Shown here: in pieces, positions 9,149-21,800 of the stretch | Layout: each line of letters begins with the position of its first letter | How positions within the stretch are numbered: position 1 is the stretch's first letter | Assembly (NCBI GenBank): GCA_016194975.1 | Contig: JACQAM010000025.1 | Location: 1 to 64,000 of the forward strand | Direction of reading: 5' to 3' | Length of the DNA stretch: 64,000 bases | Origin: Bacteroidota bacterium | Lineage (GTDB): Bacteria > Bacteroidota > Bacteroidia > Palsa-965 | The notes under the pieces: generated by a model | The model's database searches: none | Seen by the model: only the letters and a program-made list of their open reading frames with translations | Told to the model about the DNA's origin: nothing | Made by a program: the position numbers and the translations under genes

Positions 9149-12100
9149 ATGAAAAAGATTTACCCCTTTTTTCTGAGTATACTTTCCCTGTCATTTTGCG
9201 GAAACTCTCAGGCTCAAAATAATGTCGGAATAGGAACCACAGTTCCAGATGCATCTTCTATTCTCGAAATGCAATCTACAACTCAGGGTGTACTTGTTCC
9301 CAGGATGACGGCTGTAAATCGTATCGGTATTGCTACTCCTGCTAACGGACTTTTGGTTTACGATCTGGATTCTATGTGCTTTTTTTATTACAAAGCTGGA
9401 ATCTGGACAAACTTGTGCAGAGCCGGTGCTGTTGGTGCAACTGGCCCTGCTGGTTCTGCTGGCTCTAACGGTGCAAATGGAATTAGCTGTTGGGATTTGA
9501 ATGGTAATGGAATAAATGATCCCGCTGAAGATATTAATGGCGATGGTTCATGGGATGCCCAGGACTGTGCAGGTACGGCTGGTCCTGTAGGTGCAGCTGG
9601 TCCGGCGGGAGCGACCGGTGCAACAGGTTTGAATGGAATTCATTGTTGGGATCTTAATGGCAATGGTGTTAACGATCCTGCTGAAGATATTAACAGTGAT
9701 GGATTTTGGAACGCATCAGATTGTGCAGGTGCTACGGGTCCCGCTGGAGCCGCTGGCCCAACTGGGGTTGCTGGCCCTGCAGGTGCGGCTGGTGCTACAG
9801 GTCCCGCTGGTGCGGCTGGCCCAACTGGTACTGCAGGTGCGGTAGGCGCTACTGGCCCTGCCGGAGCTGCTGGTCCTACTGGAGTTGCTGGCCCAACTGG
9901 TCCTGCCGGTACGGTAGGCGCTACTGGACCCGCTGGAGCTGCTGGTCCTACGGGAGTTGCTGGCCCAACTGGTCCTGCTGGTGCGGTAGGCGCTACTGGA
10001 CCTGCCGGGGCTGCTGGTCCTACAGGAGCCGCTGGCCCTACTGGGGTTGCCGGCCCAACTGGTACTGCTGGTGCGGTAGGCGCTACTGGCCCTGCCGGGG
10101 CTGCTGGTCCTACGGGAGCCGCTGGCCCTACTGGTGTTGCCGGCCCAACTGGTCCTGCTGGTGCGGTAGGCGCTACTGGTCCTGCCGGGGCTGCTGGTCC
10201 TACAGGAGTTGCTGGCCCAACTGGGGTTGCCGGCCCAACTGGTACTGCTGGTGCGGTAGGCGCTACTGGTCCTGCCGGGGCTGCTGGTCCTACAGGAGTT
10301 GCTGGCCCTACTGGTGTTGCCGGCCCAACTGGTCCTGCTGGTGCGGTAGGCGCTACTGGCCCTGCCGGTGCTGCTGGTCCTACGGGAGCCGCTGGCCCTA
10401 CTGGTCCTGCCGGTGCGGTAGGTGCTACTGGTCCTGCTGGAGCTGTGGGTGCTACTGGTCCTGCTGGGGCTGTGGGTGCTACTGGTCCTGCTGGGGCTGT
10501 GGGTGCTACTGGTCCTGCTGGGGCTGTGGGTGCTACTGGTCCTGCTGGAGCTGTGGGTGCTACTGGTCCTGCTGGAGCTGTGGGTGCTACTGGTCCTGCT
10601 GGGGCTGTGGGTGCTACTGGTCCTGCTGGAGCTGTGGGTGCTACTGGTCCTGCTGGAGCTGTAGGTGCTACTGGTCCTACGTGGACTCTCGTTGCTCCGA
10701 CAGTAAATGCTAATGGTACAGTTACTGACAATGGAACTGCTGGTTCTGGAGGACCAGTAACTAGTACAGGTGCTTTTTGGATTTGCTCTCCCAATACGGC
10801 GGGAACAAATTCATTGGTCGCCACTGGATTTTTCGGAACATCCTCTAATAATCACGTTGATCTTACCACCAATAATTTGGTACGTGGTCGACTTTCAAAT
10901 CTTGGAGAATTTTTCATTGGTACAACGGCCACTGCCTTACCTGGAGACCTGATGAATTCAGTTGATAATGTTACTTTCCCCTGGGCAGTGAATGGATATT
11001 CTTATCAGAATGGAGGGGGAACATATGGGGCGATCATGGCGGGCACAACTTCATTCGCAGGTGTTCAGGGAGAATATAATTCCACCTCACTTGGTGTTTA
11101 TAATACAGCAGGTACTCGTGGTATTTACGCAGGTAGTGGTACAGGAACAGGTTTCAGAACCTTAGTTGGAACAGGCCCTGAGACTGGCGTTACGGGTTCT
11201 ATTAACACAACTACTTCTACGTATTCATTCGGAGTTTATGGAAATTCTCCTTCAACTGTAAGCCGTACAGGAGGTGTTTTCGGGGATGATGGTGGTTTTG
11301 CCCAAGGCGCAGTAGGTTATTATGCCTCCAATGGATTTGATTATTCCATTTATGGATTCGGTCTGGCATATCAAACCGGAGTTGCCACAGGAAGGTTATC
11401 AAATTCAAACCAAATTCATAATGGAACCTCTGAAAATTGGGAAGGAGTCGTAAATACTCAAATCGGAATGGGAATTTATGGAGGAGTAATGGGAGGTTGG
11501 GTTAGAGGACTTGCATACGGAATGAATGTAAAAGGAAACAGATATTCCCTCTATGTTGATGGATATACATTAACTAATAAACCAATAGCAGAGCTTATTG
11601 ATAAGCAGGATGGCACCGGAAATCGGGCTGTTGCTTACGCTACCACCTCAATGACCTCCGATGTTAGTTCGCGAGGAAAGGGTCAGCTCTCGAGTGGAGA
11701 AATACATATTAATTTTAGTTCAGATTTCAGTTCTGTAATTTCTGATCCTTCTGATTTAGTTATTACTGTTACCCCAACTGGAAATTCGAATGGAGTTTAT
11801 GTAAGCTCGGTTGATGCTACAGGATTTACTGTTAAGGAAAACAACTCCGGCAATTCTAATGTGCAATTTTCCTGGATAGCGGTCGCTACTATTAAAGGCA
11901 ATGAAAACCCTGAAATTCCTTCCGAAGTGCTTTCAACCGATTTTGATGTGAAAATGCAGGGAGTGATGTTTAATGAAAATAATAATACAGATACTCCTCA
12001 GCCACTTTGGTGGGATGGAACTCAGGTTCGTTTTGATGCTCCCCCAGCTAAACAAAAAGATCCGAATATGGTGAATAATCAGCGCATTGATGTTGATGCC

Positions 12101-12226
12101 AATGGTGCTGCAAACAGGCATGAAGCTCCCGCTATACAGAATGACTCTCAAAATCAAGTCATGCCGCAAATGAATAATGGCAATCAACAGGCACCTGGTA
12201 ATTTCAGATCCGGTAATCCGCATTGA
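9149..12226 (+). CDS. Collagen-like exported protein with Cys-bounded calcium-loop modules
   Basis: A 1025-residue protein with a signal peptide ([18 protein letters not shown], cut near SQAQ). Next is the module [20 protein letters not shown] ... GVLVPRM, common at the N-terminus of Bacteroidota tail-fibre-like surface proteins. Two copies of a Cys-bounded loop follow ([19 protein letters not shown]...DC and a close copy), whose Asp/Asn spacing suggests calcium binding. Residues about 194-510 are Gly-X-Y triplets ([16 protein letters not shown]), expected to form a collagen-like triple helix. The remainder is a globular region of about 500 residues with a polar Asn/Gln-rich tail. No T9SS C-terminal domain is visible, so the way it leaves the cell is unclear. 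The next gene but one site downstream is a shorter relative. A structural fibre is likely; the ligand is unknown. Confidence 0.85.
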   Translation: MKKIYPFFLSILSLSFCGNSQAQNNVGIGTTVPDASSILEMQSTTQGVLVPRMTAVNRIGIATPANGLLVYDLDSMCFFYYKAGIWTNLCRAGAVGATGPAGSAGSNGANGISCWDLNGNGINDPAEDINGDGSWDAQDCAGTAGPVGAAGPAGATGATGLNGIHCWDLNGNGVNDPAEDINSDGFWNASDCAGATGPAGAAGPTGVAGPAGAAGATGPAGAAGPTGTAGAVGATGPAGAAGPTGVAGPTGPAGTVGATGPAGAAGPTGVAGPTGPAGAVGATGPAGAAGPTGAAGPTGVAGPTGTAGAVGATGPAGAAGPTGAAGPTGVAGPTGPAGAVGATGPAGAAGPTGVAGPTGVAGPTGTAGAVGATGPAGAAGPTGVAGPTGVAGPTGPAGAVGATGPAGAAGPTGAAGPTGPAGAVGATGPAGAVGATGPAGAVGATGPAGAVGATGPAGAVGATGPAGAVGATGPAGAVGATGPAGAVGATGPAGAVGATGPAGAVGATGPTWTLVAPTVNANGTVTDNGTAGSGGPVTSTGAFWICSPNTAGTNSLVATGFFGTSSNNHVDLTTNNLVRGRLSNLGEFFIGTTATALPGDLMNSVDNVTFPWAVNGYSYQNGGGTYGAIMAGTTSFAGVQGEYNSTSLGVYNTAGTRGIYAGSGTGTGFRTLVGTGPETGVTGSINTTTSTYSFGVYGNSPSTVSRTGGVFGDDGGFAQGAVGYYASNGFDYSIYGFGLAYQTGVATGRLSNSNQIHNGTSENWEGVVNTQIGMGIYGGVMGGWVRGLAYGMNVKGNRYSLYVDGYTLTNKPIAELIDKQDGTGNRAVAYATTSMTSDVSSRGKGQLSSGEIHINFSSDFSSVISDPSDLVITVTPTGNSNGVYVSSVDATGFTVKENNSGNSNVQFSWIAVATIKGNENPEIPSEVLSTDFDVKMQGVMFNENNNTDTPQPLWWDGTQVRFDAPPAKQKDPNMVNNQRIDVDANGAANRHEAPAIQNDSQNQVMPQMNNGNQQAPGNFRSGNPH
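9837..10402 (+). repeat. Higher-order minisatellite in the collagen-like region (72- and 90-bp units)
   Basis: The marker GCGGTAGGCGCTACTGG (first base varying) recurs with spacing 72, 72, then 90 bp four times (starts of the 90-bp series at about 9981, 10071, 10161, 10251 and 10341). All units are multiples of 9 bp, so the Gly-X-Y frame is kept. Copies differ at only a few synonymous or Ala/Val positions, which suggests recent expansion. Confidence 0.85.
10403..10672 (+). repeat. 27-bp tandem repeat, ten copies, coding GPAGAVGAT
   Basis: Ten consecutive 27-bp units start at 10403 and every 27 bp to 10646. Nearly all differences are GGA/GGG or GTG/GTA third positions. Copy number can change without breaking the frame, giving length variation of the collagen-like stalk. 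Confidence 0.92.
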
Positions 12227-12252
12227 TAGAAGAAAAAGAATTGTTTTTCTGG

Positions 12253-12288
12253 AATCCTTTACTGTAAAAAGTGGAGGATTTTTTTTTG
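12253..12288 (+). terminator. Probable rho-independent terminator after the first collagen-like gene
   Basis: AATCCT (12253-12258) pairs with AGGATT (12275-12280) and is followed by a run of T. The stem is short, so confidence is moderate. Confidence 0.5.
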
Positions 12289-12319
12289 CTCAATGCTTCA
12301 GCTGTTTCGGAAGAATAAA

Positions 12320-12350
12320 TTTGAGTGTTAGGTAAAAAAGATTATTTTTG
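12320..12350 (+). promoter_or_regulatory. Bacteroidota-type promoter for the second collagen-like gene
   Basis: A -7 box TATTTTTG at 12343-12350 and TTTG at 12320-12323 are 19 bp apart, matching the TTTG/TAnnTTTG pattern of the primary sigma factor of Bacteroidota. The ATG at 12387 would have a leader of about 30 bp. Confidence 0.65.
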
Positions 12351-12386
12351 TTACACTCCATAAAAGACTTTCAAACCGCTTTTCAA

Positions 12387-14654
12387 ATGAAAAAACTTAT
12401 ACCTCTATTAGCAGGAATTCTTTTTTCCTCGTTATTTCTGAATGCTCAGAATAATGTTGGAATTGGAACCAATGTTCCTGACGCTTCTTCAATACTCGAA
12501 ATGCAATCTACATCGCAAGGCGTTTTGGTGCCACGTATGAGTACCGCTCAACGTACTGCGATTGTTGCCCCTGCTAATGGCTTGCTCGTTTACGATATTA
12601 ATTTCGATTGCTTCTTCTATTATATAGCAGCCACCACCAGTTGGCAAAATATGTGTACTGCTGCTGTTTCTACCGGCCCAACAGGATTAACGGGAGCGAC
12701 GGGTACGGCGGGACCTACAGGGCCTACAGGATTTCATTGCTGGGACACGAACATGAATAATATTAATGATGCATCTGAAGATGTAAATGGAGATGGATTT
12801 TGGAACACACTTGATTGTCAGGGAGCAACTGGTGCTGTGGGTGCTGCTGGCCCTGTAGGTGCTGCCGGTCCGACAGGTGCTGCTGGAGTTACAGGTGCCG
12901 TTGGCGCCACTGGGGCTACTGGCCCTAGTGGGTCTGCAAGTGCTACCGGTGCTACTGGGCCGACGGGTCCTGCTGGTGCAGCTGGTGCTACTGGGCCTGC
13001 CGGCGCGGCTGGTCCGACAGGAGCGGCAGGTGCTACTGGCGCTGTGGGACCAACCGGAGCGGCTGGTGCTGCTGGTCCAACTGGAGCTGCTGGCGCAACC
13101 GGAGCGGCAGGTGCTGCTGGTCCAACTGGAGCGGCTGGCCCAACCGGAGCGGCAGGTGCTGTTGGTGCTACCGGCCCTACCGGGCCCACATGGACTTTAT
13201 CTACTTTAACCTATAATTCAAGTGGGACTATTACACTTAACGGAACGGCAGGATCCGGAGGTCCATTAACAACTCTTGCCGGGGCGTGGTTAACGACTGG
13301 AAATACCGGAACTATAGCCGGCACAAATTATATAGGCACTAACGATGTTCAGGACTTTGTAACAAAAACAGGAGGGTCACTTGCAACGAATGAAAGGTTG
13401 AGAGTTCTTTCCACAGGTCCTATTGTTGGAAATTCTACAACCGTACAAGCTGGAGATGTCTTCTCAGTCTATTCGACTGGTTATGCCGGCGCAATTAATC
13501 CACTTGGGGCATATGCGATAAATGGTTATTCAGCAACGACTGGAATAGGTGTTTATGGCGAAAATACTGGAACTGGTGATGGTGTTTTTGGTGCCAATAC
13601 AAGTCTTACAACCGGAACAGGAGTTTATGGATATAATGGTGGTAATGCCAATGGTGCTAATGGTGTTTGGGGAGATTATCTCGGAACTAATGCAGCGGGC
13701 ATAGGTGTGCGCGGTCAGGCGACAACTGCCGGCTCAGCAGGTGCTGGTGTTGCCGGATTCAGTGTTGCAACCGGAGATGGTGTTTATGGTCAGAATACGG
13801 CTACCGGAAATGGTGTTCTTGGTGTCAATACAGGAACAGGAGAAGGTGTTTATGGTTTCGGTAACGCAGGTGCTGACGGTGTTCTCGGTGTGACAACAGT
13901 AAGTGCTGCTTCATTTGGTGTTTGGGGCGTAAATACAGGGGCTACAGGCACTGGTGTTGTTGGTGCGGGAGATAATCAAACTTCCTACTATCTCGTGAAC
14001 GGAACCGGTGGTGCCTTTACCGGAAAAGATATCGGTTGCTTCGGAAAAGTCGGCGCTGATTCAACTACAGCTGGTATTCTGCGTGCTGGTGGTTATTTTT
14101 ATACGAATCTTGGTGCTTATGTTTACGTAGGCGCCGTAACCGCAGCCGGTACGATCAGAAAAATTGAAGGTGTTGGAACAGTGAATACAGTGGTGAAGGA
14201 TGTAAACAACAACAGTGTTGTGCTGAGTGCTCCGGAAGCTCCGGAAAATCTTTTCCAGGATTATGGAAAAGGTCAGTTGATTAATGGACGTGCTCACATT
14301 ACACTCGATCCTACTTATTCAAAAAATATTGTTGTAAACGAACAACATGATCTCCGTGTATTTGTTCAGTTAGAAGGTGATTGCAAAGGTGTTTATGTTA
14401 CAAACAAAACTGCTGATGGATTTGATGTCATAGAACTTGATGGCGGAACTTCGAATGTTTCATTCAGCTATAATGTAACTGCAAACCGCGCTGACGATGT
14501 AATGGCGAATGGATCTCCTGTTCTTTATTCTTCCGAGCGTTTTGCTCCTGCTATAGGGCCTCAGGCAATGAGTTCGAAAGAAAATACGGGTGCGCCTGCT
14601 GCACAGGCTTCCGCTACTCCATCTGCAGTTAAAAAATCAGGTGGTCCTCGTTGA
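12387..14654 (+). CDS. Shorter collagen-like exported protein, relative of the preceding one
   Basis: A 755-residue protein. The ATG at 12387 is preferred because a signal peptide starts there (MKKLIPLLAGILFSSLF, cut near NAQ). An upstream in-frame start at 12348 would add 13 residues overlapping the promoter. The order matches the preceding protein: [20 protein letters not shown] module, one Cys-bounded Asp/Asn-rich loop (CWDTNMNNINDASEDVNGDG...DC), about 110 residues of Gly-X-Y triplets (roughly residues 150-268), the TWTLSTLTYNSSGTITLNG joint, then a Gly-rich region with repeated GVYGxN and GVFGxN motifs, and a conserved C-terminal part (KGQLINGRAHITLDPTYSKNI). The two genes look like an old tandem duplication with different stalk lengths. 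No T9SS domain is visible. Surface structural role inferred. Confidence 0.85.
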   Translation: MKKLIPLLAGILFSSLFLNAQNNVGIGTNVPDASSILEMQSTSQGVLVPRMSTAQRTAIVAPANGLLVYDINFDCFFYYIAATTSWQNMCTAAVSTGPTGLTGATGTAGPTGPTGFHCWDTNMNNINDASEDVNGDGFWNTLDCQGATGAVGAAGPVGAAGPTGAAGVTGAVGATGATGPSGSASATGATGPTGPAGAAGATGPAGAAGPTGAAGATGAVGPTGAAGAAGPTGAAGATGAAGAAGPTGAAGPTGAAGAVGATGPTGPTWTLSTLTYNSSGTITLNGTAGSGGPLTTLAGAWLTTGNTGTIAGTNYIGTNDVQDFVTKTGGSLATNERLRVLSTGPIVGNSTTVQAGDVFSVYSTGYAGAINPLGAYAINGYSATTGIGVYGENTGTGDGVFGANTSLTTGTGVYGYNGGNANGANGVWGDYLGTNAAGIGVRGQATTAGSAGAGVAGFSVATGDGVYGQNTATGNGVLGVNTGTGEGVYGFGNAGADGVLGVTTVSAASFGVWGVNTGATGTGVVGAGDNQTSYYLVNGTGGAFTGKDIGCFGKVGADSTTAGILRAGGYFYTNLGAYVYVGAVTAAGTIRKIEGVGTVNTVVKDVNNNSVVLSAPEAPENLFQDYGKGQLINGRAHITLDPTYSKNIVVNEQHDLRVFVQLEGDCKGVYVTNKTADGFDVIELDGGTSNVSFSYNVTANRADDVMANGSPVLYSSERFAPAIGPQAMSSKENTGAPAAQASATPSAVKKSGGPR

Positions 14655-14680
14655 GTCAGTAATAAAATTTTAAAGACAAG

Positions 14681-14706
14681 CCCGGGAATTATTTCCGGGT
14701 TTTTCT
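14681..14706 (+). terminator. Rho-independent terminator after the collagen-like gene
   Basis: CCCGGGAA at 14681-14688 pairs with TTCCGGG at 14693-14699 (one bulged G) and is followed by TTTTTCTTTT. It lies 27 bp past the stop codon. Confidence 0.75.
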
Positions 14707-14814
14707 TTTAAAACGAAATGAAGATGAGATGAAGTGGGGATTTTGTTGCGATAATTAATTCAAAAACTATTATGAAAACCGATCCGGTTTTCTGGTCGTG
14801 GTAATTAGATGCAC

Positions 14815-14940
14815 AGGTGTTGCTTTTCCAGCCCCGATGGAAGCGGTAGCCCACAGGGATGGAAATCTCTTCACACGCACGCTTGCGAGGACTACAAGCG
14901 AACAGCGGGACAGGTGTGAATTCAACGAACAGAAGGTGCG
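14815..14940. repeat. REP-like intergenic sequence
   Basis: The gap between the collagen-like gene and gyrB (14655-15011) holds no credible gene. Its middle carries CCAGCCCCGATGGAAGCGG and, further on, AGCGGGACAGG with direct and inverted GC-rich pieces between. The wording resembles an intergenic repeat I have seen in other Bacteroidota genomes. A related sequence with GCGTGAGGGATTGCAGC lies at 60040-60135. Confidence 0.45.
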
Positions 14941-14959
14941 CTCTGAAAAAATTTGAAAA

Positions 14960-14990
14960 CAAAAAAACTCACCTTTCTACGGGTGAGTTT
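14960..14990 (-). terminator. Rho-independent terminator of gyrB
   Basis: On the minus strand ACTCACC (from 14988) pairs with GGTGAGT (to 14967) and runs into a stretch of T. It lies about 20 bp past the gyrB stop. Confidence 0.8.
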
Positions 14991-15011
14991 GAAATTCAAT
15001 TCTTTTACACA

Positions 15012-17042
<2,031 letters not shown>

Positions 17043-17083
17043 TTATGACGTTGATAAACGGGTGCTTTTTATTAACAAAATGT

Positions 17084-17115
17084 TCAAAAAATAAATGCCG
17101 GGAACCGTCCCCCGG
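17084..17115 (-). terminator. Probable terminator after the barrel protein gene
   Basis: On the minus strand CCGGG (17115-17111) and CCCGG (17102-17098) form a stem with an 8-base loop, followed by CATTTATTTTTTG. It lies about 55 bp past the stop at 17171. Confidence 0.5.
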
Positions 17116-17170
17116 AAAGCTATTTTTATACCCCCTTTTTTCTTACGTATTCAAATTAACGAAAAACGGG

Positions 17171-18817
17171 TCAGAAAGTATACGTGAGCCCGGCCATGAA
17201 ATTGAAACGCTGCGTGGGATATCCGTACCATCTTTCATAGCGCTGGTTGGCGATGTTGTTGAGATCAATGAAGCCGGAAAGAAATTTCGAGTAGCGGTAT
17301 TCGAGCCCGACATTCACATCCGTCAATCCTTTCAGCTGAACAACAGTCGTTCCTGATCCATCAGAAAGTTTTGCGTACTGGCCGTCGAGATAAAAAACAT
17401 TCACGCGTGCAATGATCTTATCAGCGAGATTGTATTCGCCCATCAAACTCAGTCGCAATGCCGGTGTGTGCCAGGGATGAAGTTCTTTCGTCATTTTATA
17501 TTGGGAATATTCCCCGCTCGCGATCACTTTTATTTTTTCATAATGCTGCCAGCTCATCTGTCCATGCACCTGCACGAGATTCACATTATCATACACCACA
17601 GAAAATTTATTCCGCAACGGATCCTGTGCAAAAGTTGTGTTCACGAAGAAAGGCATGTTATCGATATCCACTCTTGTCATGCGCACATCATAATTTATTT
17701 CTGAAGAAAGGCTGCCACGCAATCCACCGCTCAGTTCCCATTTGTGCAGGGAATTTTTTGATGTGAAAACCTGATTCGTTAACAGGAACGGATTACTCTG
17801 AGAAAGTGAAAACATATTATTTCTTTCCAGCGAACTCCCAAGCGTGATATAGGGAATGATGATGTGGTTGATGATATTGTAACTGACGCTCGCCTGCGGA
17901 AGAAAATAAGTGAGCGAATTATTTCCAGTGATATCAAAATACAATCCGAAGCCGGCGCTCGCATCGAATTTATCACTGTGTGCCGAGAATTGCGGAACAA
18001 AACGAATGATGGTATTTGAAGTGGTATCATATCCCGAATTGCGGTTGTGATCGGCAGAAAGTGCTACGCCGAGATGTTCCGTGCGGATGAAACGGCCTGC
18101 CGTTACATTCAGCGCAATGTTGTCTTCATGAATATCGTAGCGATCAGACAAGTGATAATATTTCACACCGATCCTGTGATTGATGCGTGATGAATCGGTG
18201 AACTGGGAAGTGAGTGAAGCATTCGCAGAATAGAGATCGAAGAATTGCCTGCTTGCTTTTTTAGTGATGAACGCTGTATCAGCAGCTGATCCATAATCAT
18301 AAATATTATTGTGATCATAATCGAACCCACCATAAAGCACATGATGCGGAAGAAAAGTTTTTCCGAAAATATTCACCTGCTCGCGCGAGAAACCGGAATA
18401 TTCACCGGGCACATCTTTCGGCCCGCTTCCTGCATTGAAATGCTTTGCGTGCATTCCCCATGAATTCTTTTTAGAACGAAGATTCATCACAGAGAATTCC
18501 CCGGTAAAAGAGGAATAATTTCCGACACCGATCTTCGCGTAAGTTCTGTAAAGTTTATTCAGTGGTTCATTTCCGAGTTTCGCCGCTTTTATGGTATCGA
18601 CGTGAACTGTGGTTTCGAATTTTTTACTCTGCACGGGGTAAGTGAACGCCGGTGGAGCCAGCACGGTATCTTTTGTAGCTGCCGTATCCGTGATCTTATC
18701 CACATGATCGAGAATGATGGGCGAAACACTTCCCACCGCTTCCAGCTGAAATCCGTTCTGCGATCGCAATACGATCACGAAAAATAAAAATGGAATGATG
18801 GCGAATATTTTTTTCAT
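17171..18817 (-). CDS. Outer-membrane beta-barrel protein, TonB-receptor-like, no plug
   Basis: A 548-residue protein with a signal peptide (MKKIFAIIPFLFFVIVLRS). The body is rich in alternating amphipathic strands, and the C-terminus (VNVGLEYRYSKFLSGFIDLNN ... FNFMAGLTYTF) has the aromatic end expected of an outer-membrane barrel. It resembles the last strands of TonB-dependent receptors, including the FIDLNNIANQRYERWYGYP stretch. No TonB box or plug domain is visible and the length is short for a receptor, so transport is unproven. Its ATG overlaps the stop of the upstream TPR gene (ATGA, 18814-18817), so the two are translated together and probably act together at the cell envelope. Confidence 0.75.
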   Translation of the reverse strand: MKKIFAIIPFLFFVIVLRSQNGFQLEAVGSVSPIILDHVDKITDTAATKDTVLAPPAFTYPVQSKKFETTVHVDTIKAAKLGNEPLNKLYRTYAKIGVGNYSSFTGEFSVMNLRSKKNSWGMHAKHFNAGSGPKDVPGEYSGFSREQVNIFGKTFLPHHVLYGGFDYDHNNIYDYGSAADTAFITKKASRQFFDLYSANASLTSQFTDSSRINHRIGVKYYHLSDRYDIHEDNIALNVTAGRFIRTEHLGVALSADHNRNSGYDTTSNTIIRFVPQFSAHSDKFDASAGFGLYFDITGNNSLTYFLPQASVSYNIINHIIIPYITLGSSLERNNMFSLSQSNPFLLTNQVFTSKNSLHKWELSGGLRGSLSSEINYDVRMTRVDIDNMPFFVNTTFAQDPLRNKFSVVYDNVNLVQVHGQMSWQHYEKIKVIASGEYSQYKMTKELHPWHTPALRLSLMGEYNLADKIIARVNVFYLDGQYAKLSDGSGTTVVQLKGLTDVNVGLEYRYSKFLSGFIDLNNIANQRYERWYGYPTQRFNFMAGLTYTF

Positions 18818-21800
18818 TGTCCGCCCCCGTTCCCGTTATCCTCATTTTTATTATCGCCCGGGCCGAGAATAATGTCCTCGTCCTTTTTTCGTTCTGCATG
18901 ATGCTGCATGGATTCGATCGTCGCGAGTTTATCTTTTGCCTGCTGGATCAATTCGGGAACATCGCCATTGTCAATATAGATCTTCAAAACATTTTTCGCC
19001 TGGAACGTATCTTTCAGTGCGAGATAATCATCGGAAAGCAACAGCCATCCTTTCCCGCTCCATTCGGAGAATCCTGCATAATCATTGATCTCCTTGAGCA
19101 AAGCTTTCTCCGCGGTTTTATATTCTTTGTTCGAATATTTTATCCAGCACAACTGGTAACGCGATTCGGCAGCGGATTCTGTATTCGGCAGAAGTTTTTC
19201 TGCATCCTCAAAATTTTTCTTCGCCGTCGCATAATCCATGGATGCCAATGCGGATTTACCAATGAGAAAATGCGCCTGCCCGAGCACATCATTCGGAACT
19301 TTCGGAATGGAAAGAACTTTCTGAGCATAAAATGCCGCTGAATCATTGTTGCCGAGTTTCACCCAGCAACGCATGAGATTGATCCTCGCCACATTTTTCT
19401 GATCGGGATTGGAGGATTCGTTTTCCACACGTTCATACATTTTCTGCGCATTGGAAAAATCATCCTGCTTGTAATAGATGTAGGCACTTTGCGTAAGGCA
19501 GCGTTCGAGATAATTCGAACTGTTCTTACCCAGGATAGCAAGATAACTTTCCAGCGCTGTGGCGAGATCATTTTCCCTGAACGAACACTCCGCACGCATG
19601 TAGTGCACATCGGTAATGTAAATTCCCGAAGGATATTTCTGTATGTATTTGCTGGCCTGCGCCAGCACATCGCCGCAATTTCCGTCGTGGTAGTGTTTTA
19701 ACACAACCACGTAAGAAGTGCTGTCGGCAGTTGCTACTGATTCGGTATAGCCGACCGAAGCTGCGTAACTTTCCCACTGATCGAGCTGCCCTTTAGCAAT
19801 GTAAATGGTTTTGATCTCGCGCATGATCTCCGCAAAATCCGTTCCCTTGGAATTCCCGAGTTGCGCGATCGCTTTTTTATATTCTGCCAGTGCATTGTCA
19901 TTATCATTCTGGGTATGATAAATGAGCCCCATGTATTTCAAACACGGAATTGCATATTGCCCGTTCGGTTTCAGATCATAAACTTCCTTGTACGCGGCGA
20001 GCGCCTCCGTGTACATGCGCATGTCGTGCAGCGTGCGCGCCTCCTGGTAACGCCCCTGCAGGAAATATTCCGAATGAGGATAGGTCTCGCGCATTTTTTT
20101 CAGCATAGCGGCTTTGTCATTGTCTTTCCCTTCGTAACCCAGCGCCATTGCCTGCTGGAACATCGCGTAATCGCGGAACGCATCGCCCGGTTTCTGCGTT
20201 GCAACTGCTTTCGAATAAAAATCGGCAGAGTTTGCAAAATCTTTCAGCCGGAAATATCCATCGCCCATGCGCACGTATGCATCGAAGATGCGCTCATCAG
20301 AATCGAATGAATTTTTATTCTGAATATATTTCCGGAATGCGATCATGGATGCATTCCAGTTTCCCTGCTGGAAATAACAATAACCGATATTGTAATTCGA
20401 TGTATTGTAATTCCGCAGAACAGTTGCACCGGGTGTGACCTGGAATTGCTGGTATTCGGAAATTGCTTTGCCGAAAAGCGATGAGTCTTTTTTCGCCTGG
20501 GCTTTTGCGTAATAAGTTTCGGCTTTCCAGTAATGCACATTCGAATTCAGCTCGCGGTTCACCGGGTAAGTGAGTGACTGATCGAAGGCGGCAATAGCTC
20601 CGTCAAAATCGGGTTTCCGGTAATCTTCTATTCCGAGATTGTAAGCGATCTGCTGGTAAGTGGATTGCATAGTGGGAGGAAGATTCCTGATTTTGCTGAT
20701 GGATGCGAGCGCTTCCTTGTAATGATTCGAACTCAGGTAAACATTCGTGAGCAAAGTGTACGCTTCATCATGGCGCGGCGTGTTCGGAAATTCGTAGAGA
20801 TATTCATTGAGCGAAACGATGGCTTCATTGAAAGGAGAAAAATCAAGTTCGTAAGAAAGTTTTGCGGAACTGAACAATGCATCTTCCCGGATAACAGGAT
20901 CGAATTTCATAGACGATGCTTTCAGGAATGCGTTGCGTGCCGAAGGTTTATCATTCGATTTCAGGTAGGTGTCGGCGAGATAATACCACGCATTCTGCGC
21001 GAGCGCGTCGGAAGAATCGGCGATGGCTTCCTGAAAATATTGTTTCGCATATTCGAAATCGGAAGTTTTGTAATATGCATACGCGAGCTCGTACGCATCA
21101 TCGCGCGTGTAGTTGCGCGCGTCGTTGTGATAACGCAACAGGTAAGGAGCGGCTTCTTTGAATTTCCCGGTGCGGTAATACGAAGCGCCAATGAGATGCG
21201 CAATCTCGCCGGCGTGTTTTGCAGAATCGAGCAAGGGCGGAGCGTACGCGATCACATCCTGGTATTTTCCCTGCAGAAAATAGATCTGCGCAATGTAAAA
21301 CGGCACTACCGGGCCGAACGTTTCATCGGCAGAAAGTTTCTGAAATCCCTGTAACGCGGTCTCGTCATTTCCCTGCGTATAGGCGATGTGTGAATAATAA
21401 TAATCTGCAGAAGGAGCATATTTCGAATTTTCATCCTTGATGGTATAGAAATCTGTTTTTGCAGAATCTATTTGCCCGAGTTCATAATGCGCATACCCTC
21501 GTTTGAAATAAAATTCAGAAAGTTCTTCGGGTTTCAGATCGTACGTATCCACTTCACGGAACCAGCGAAGCACCTCTTCGAATTTTTTCTTCCGGTAATT
21601 ATATTTTCCGAGATCGAACCGTACTTCCCTGCATCGCGGCGATTCCGGGTGATCGGAAAGAAATTGTTTGAGGCGGAGTTCCGCGTCTTTATTAAAAAGT
21701 TCGTACGCGCAAATGGAAGCATAATATTCTGCATCAATAGCGACGAGGTCTTTTTTGTCGGTGGAATTTGTTACAATCTTATCAAATTCTTCCTGTGCTT

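Noticed and set aside
10403-10672. Repeat array as a possible CRISPR
   Set aside because: Units are contiguous, coding and without spacers; no cas gene lies nearby.
9640-10824. A 394-codon open frame on the minus strand, rich in PAGPVGP
   Set aside because: It is the exact antisense of the Gly-X-Y repeat; the 9-bp period keeps all frames open. No start signal or signal peptide fits.
20665-21354. Several open frames on the plus strand opposite the TPR gene
   Set aside because: They are shadows of the TPR gene; the composition is Arg/Phe/Ile-rich nonsense.
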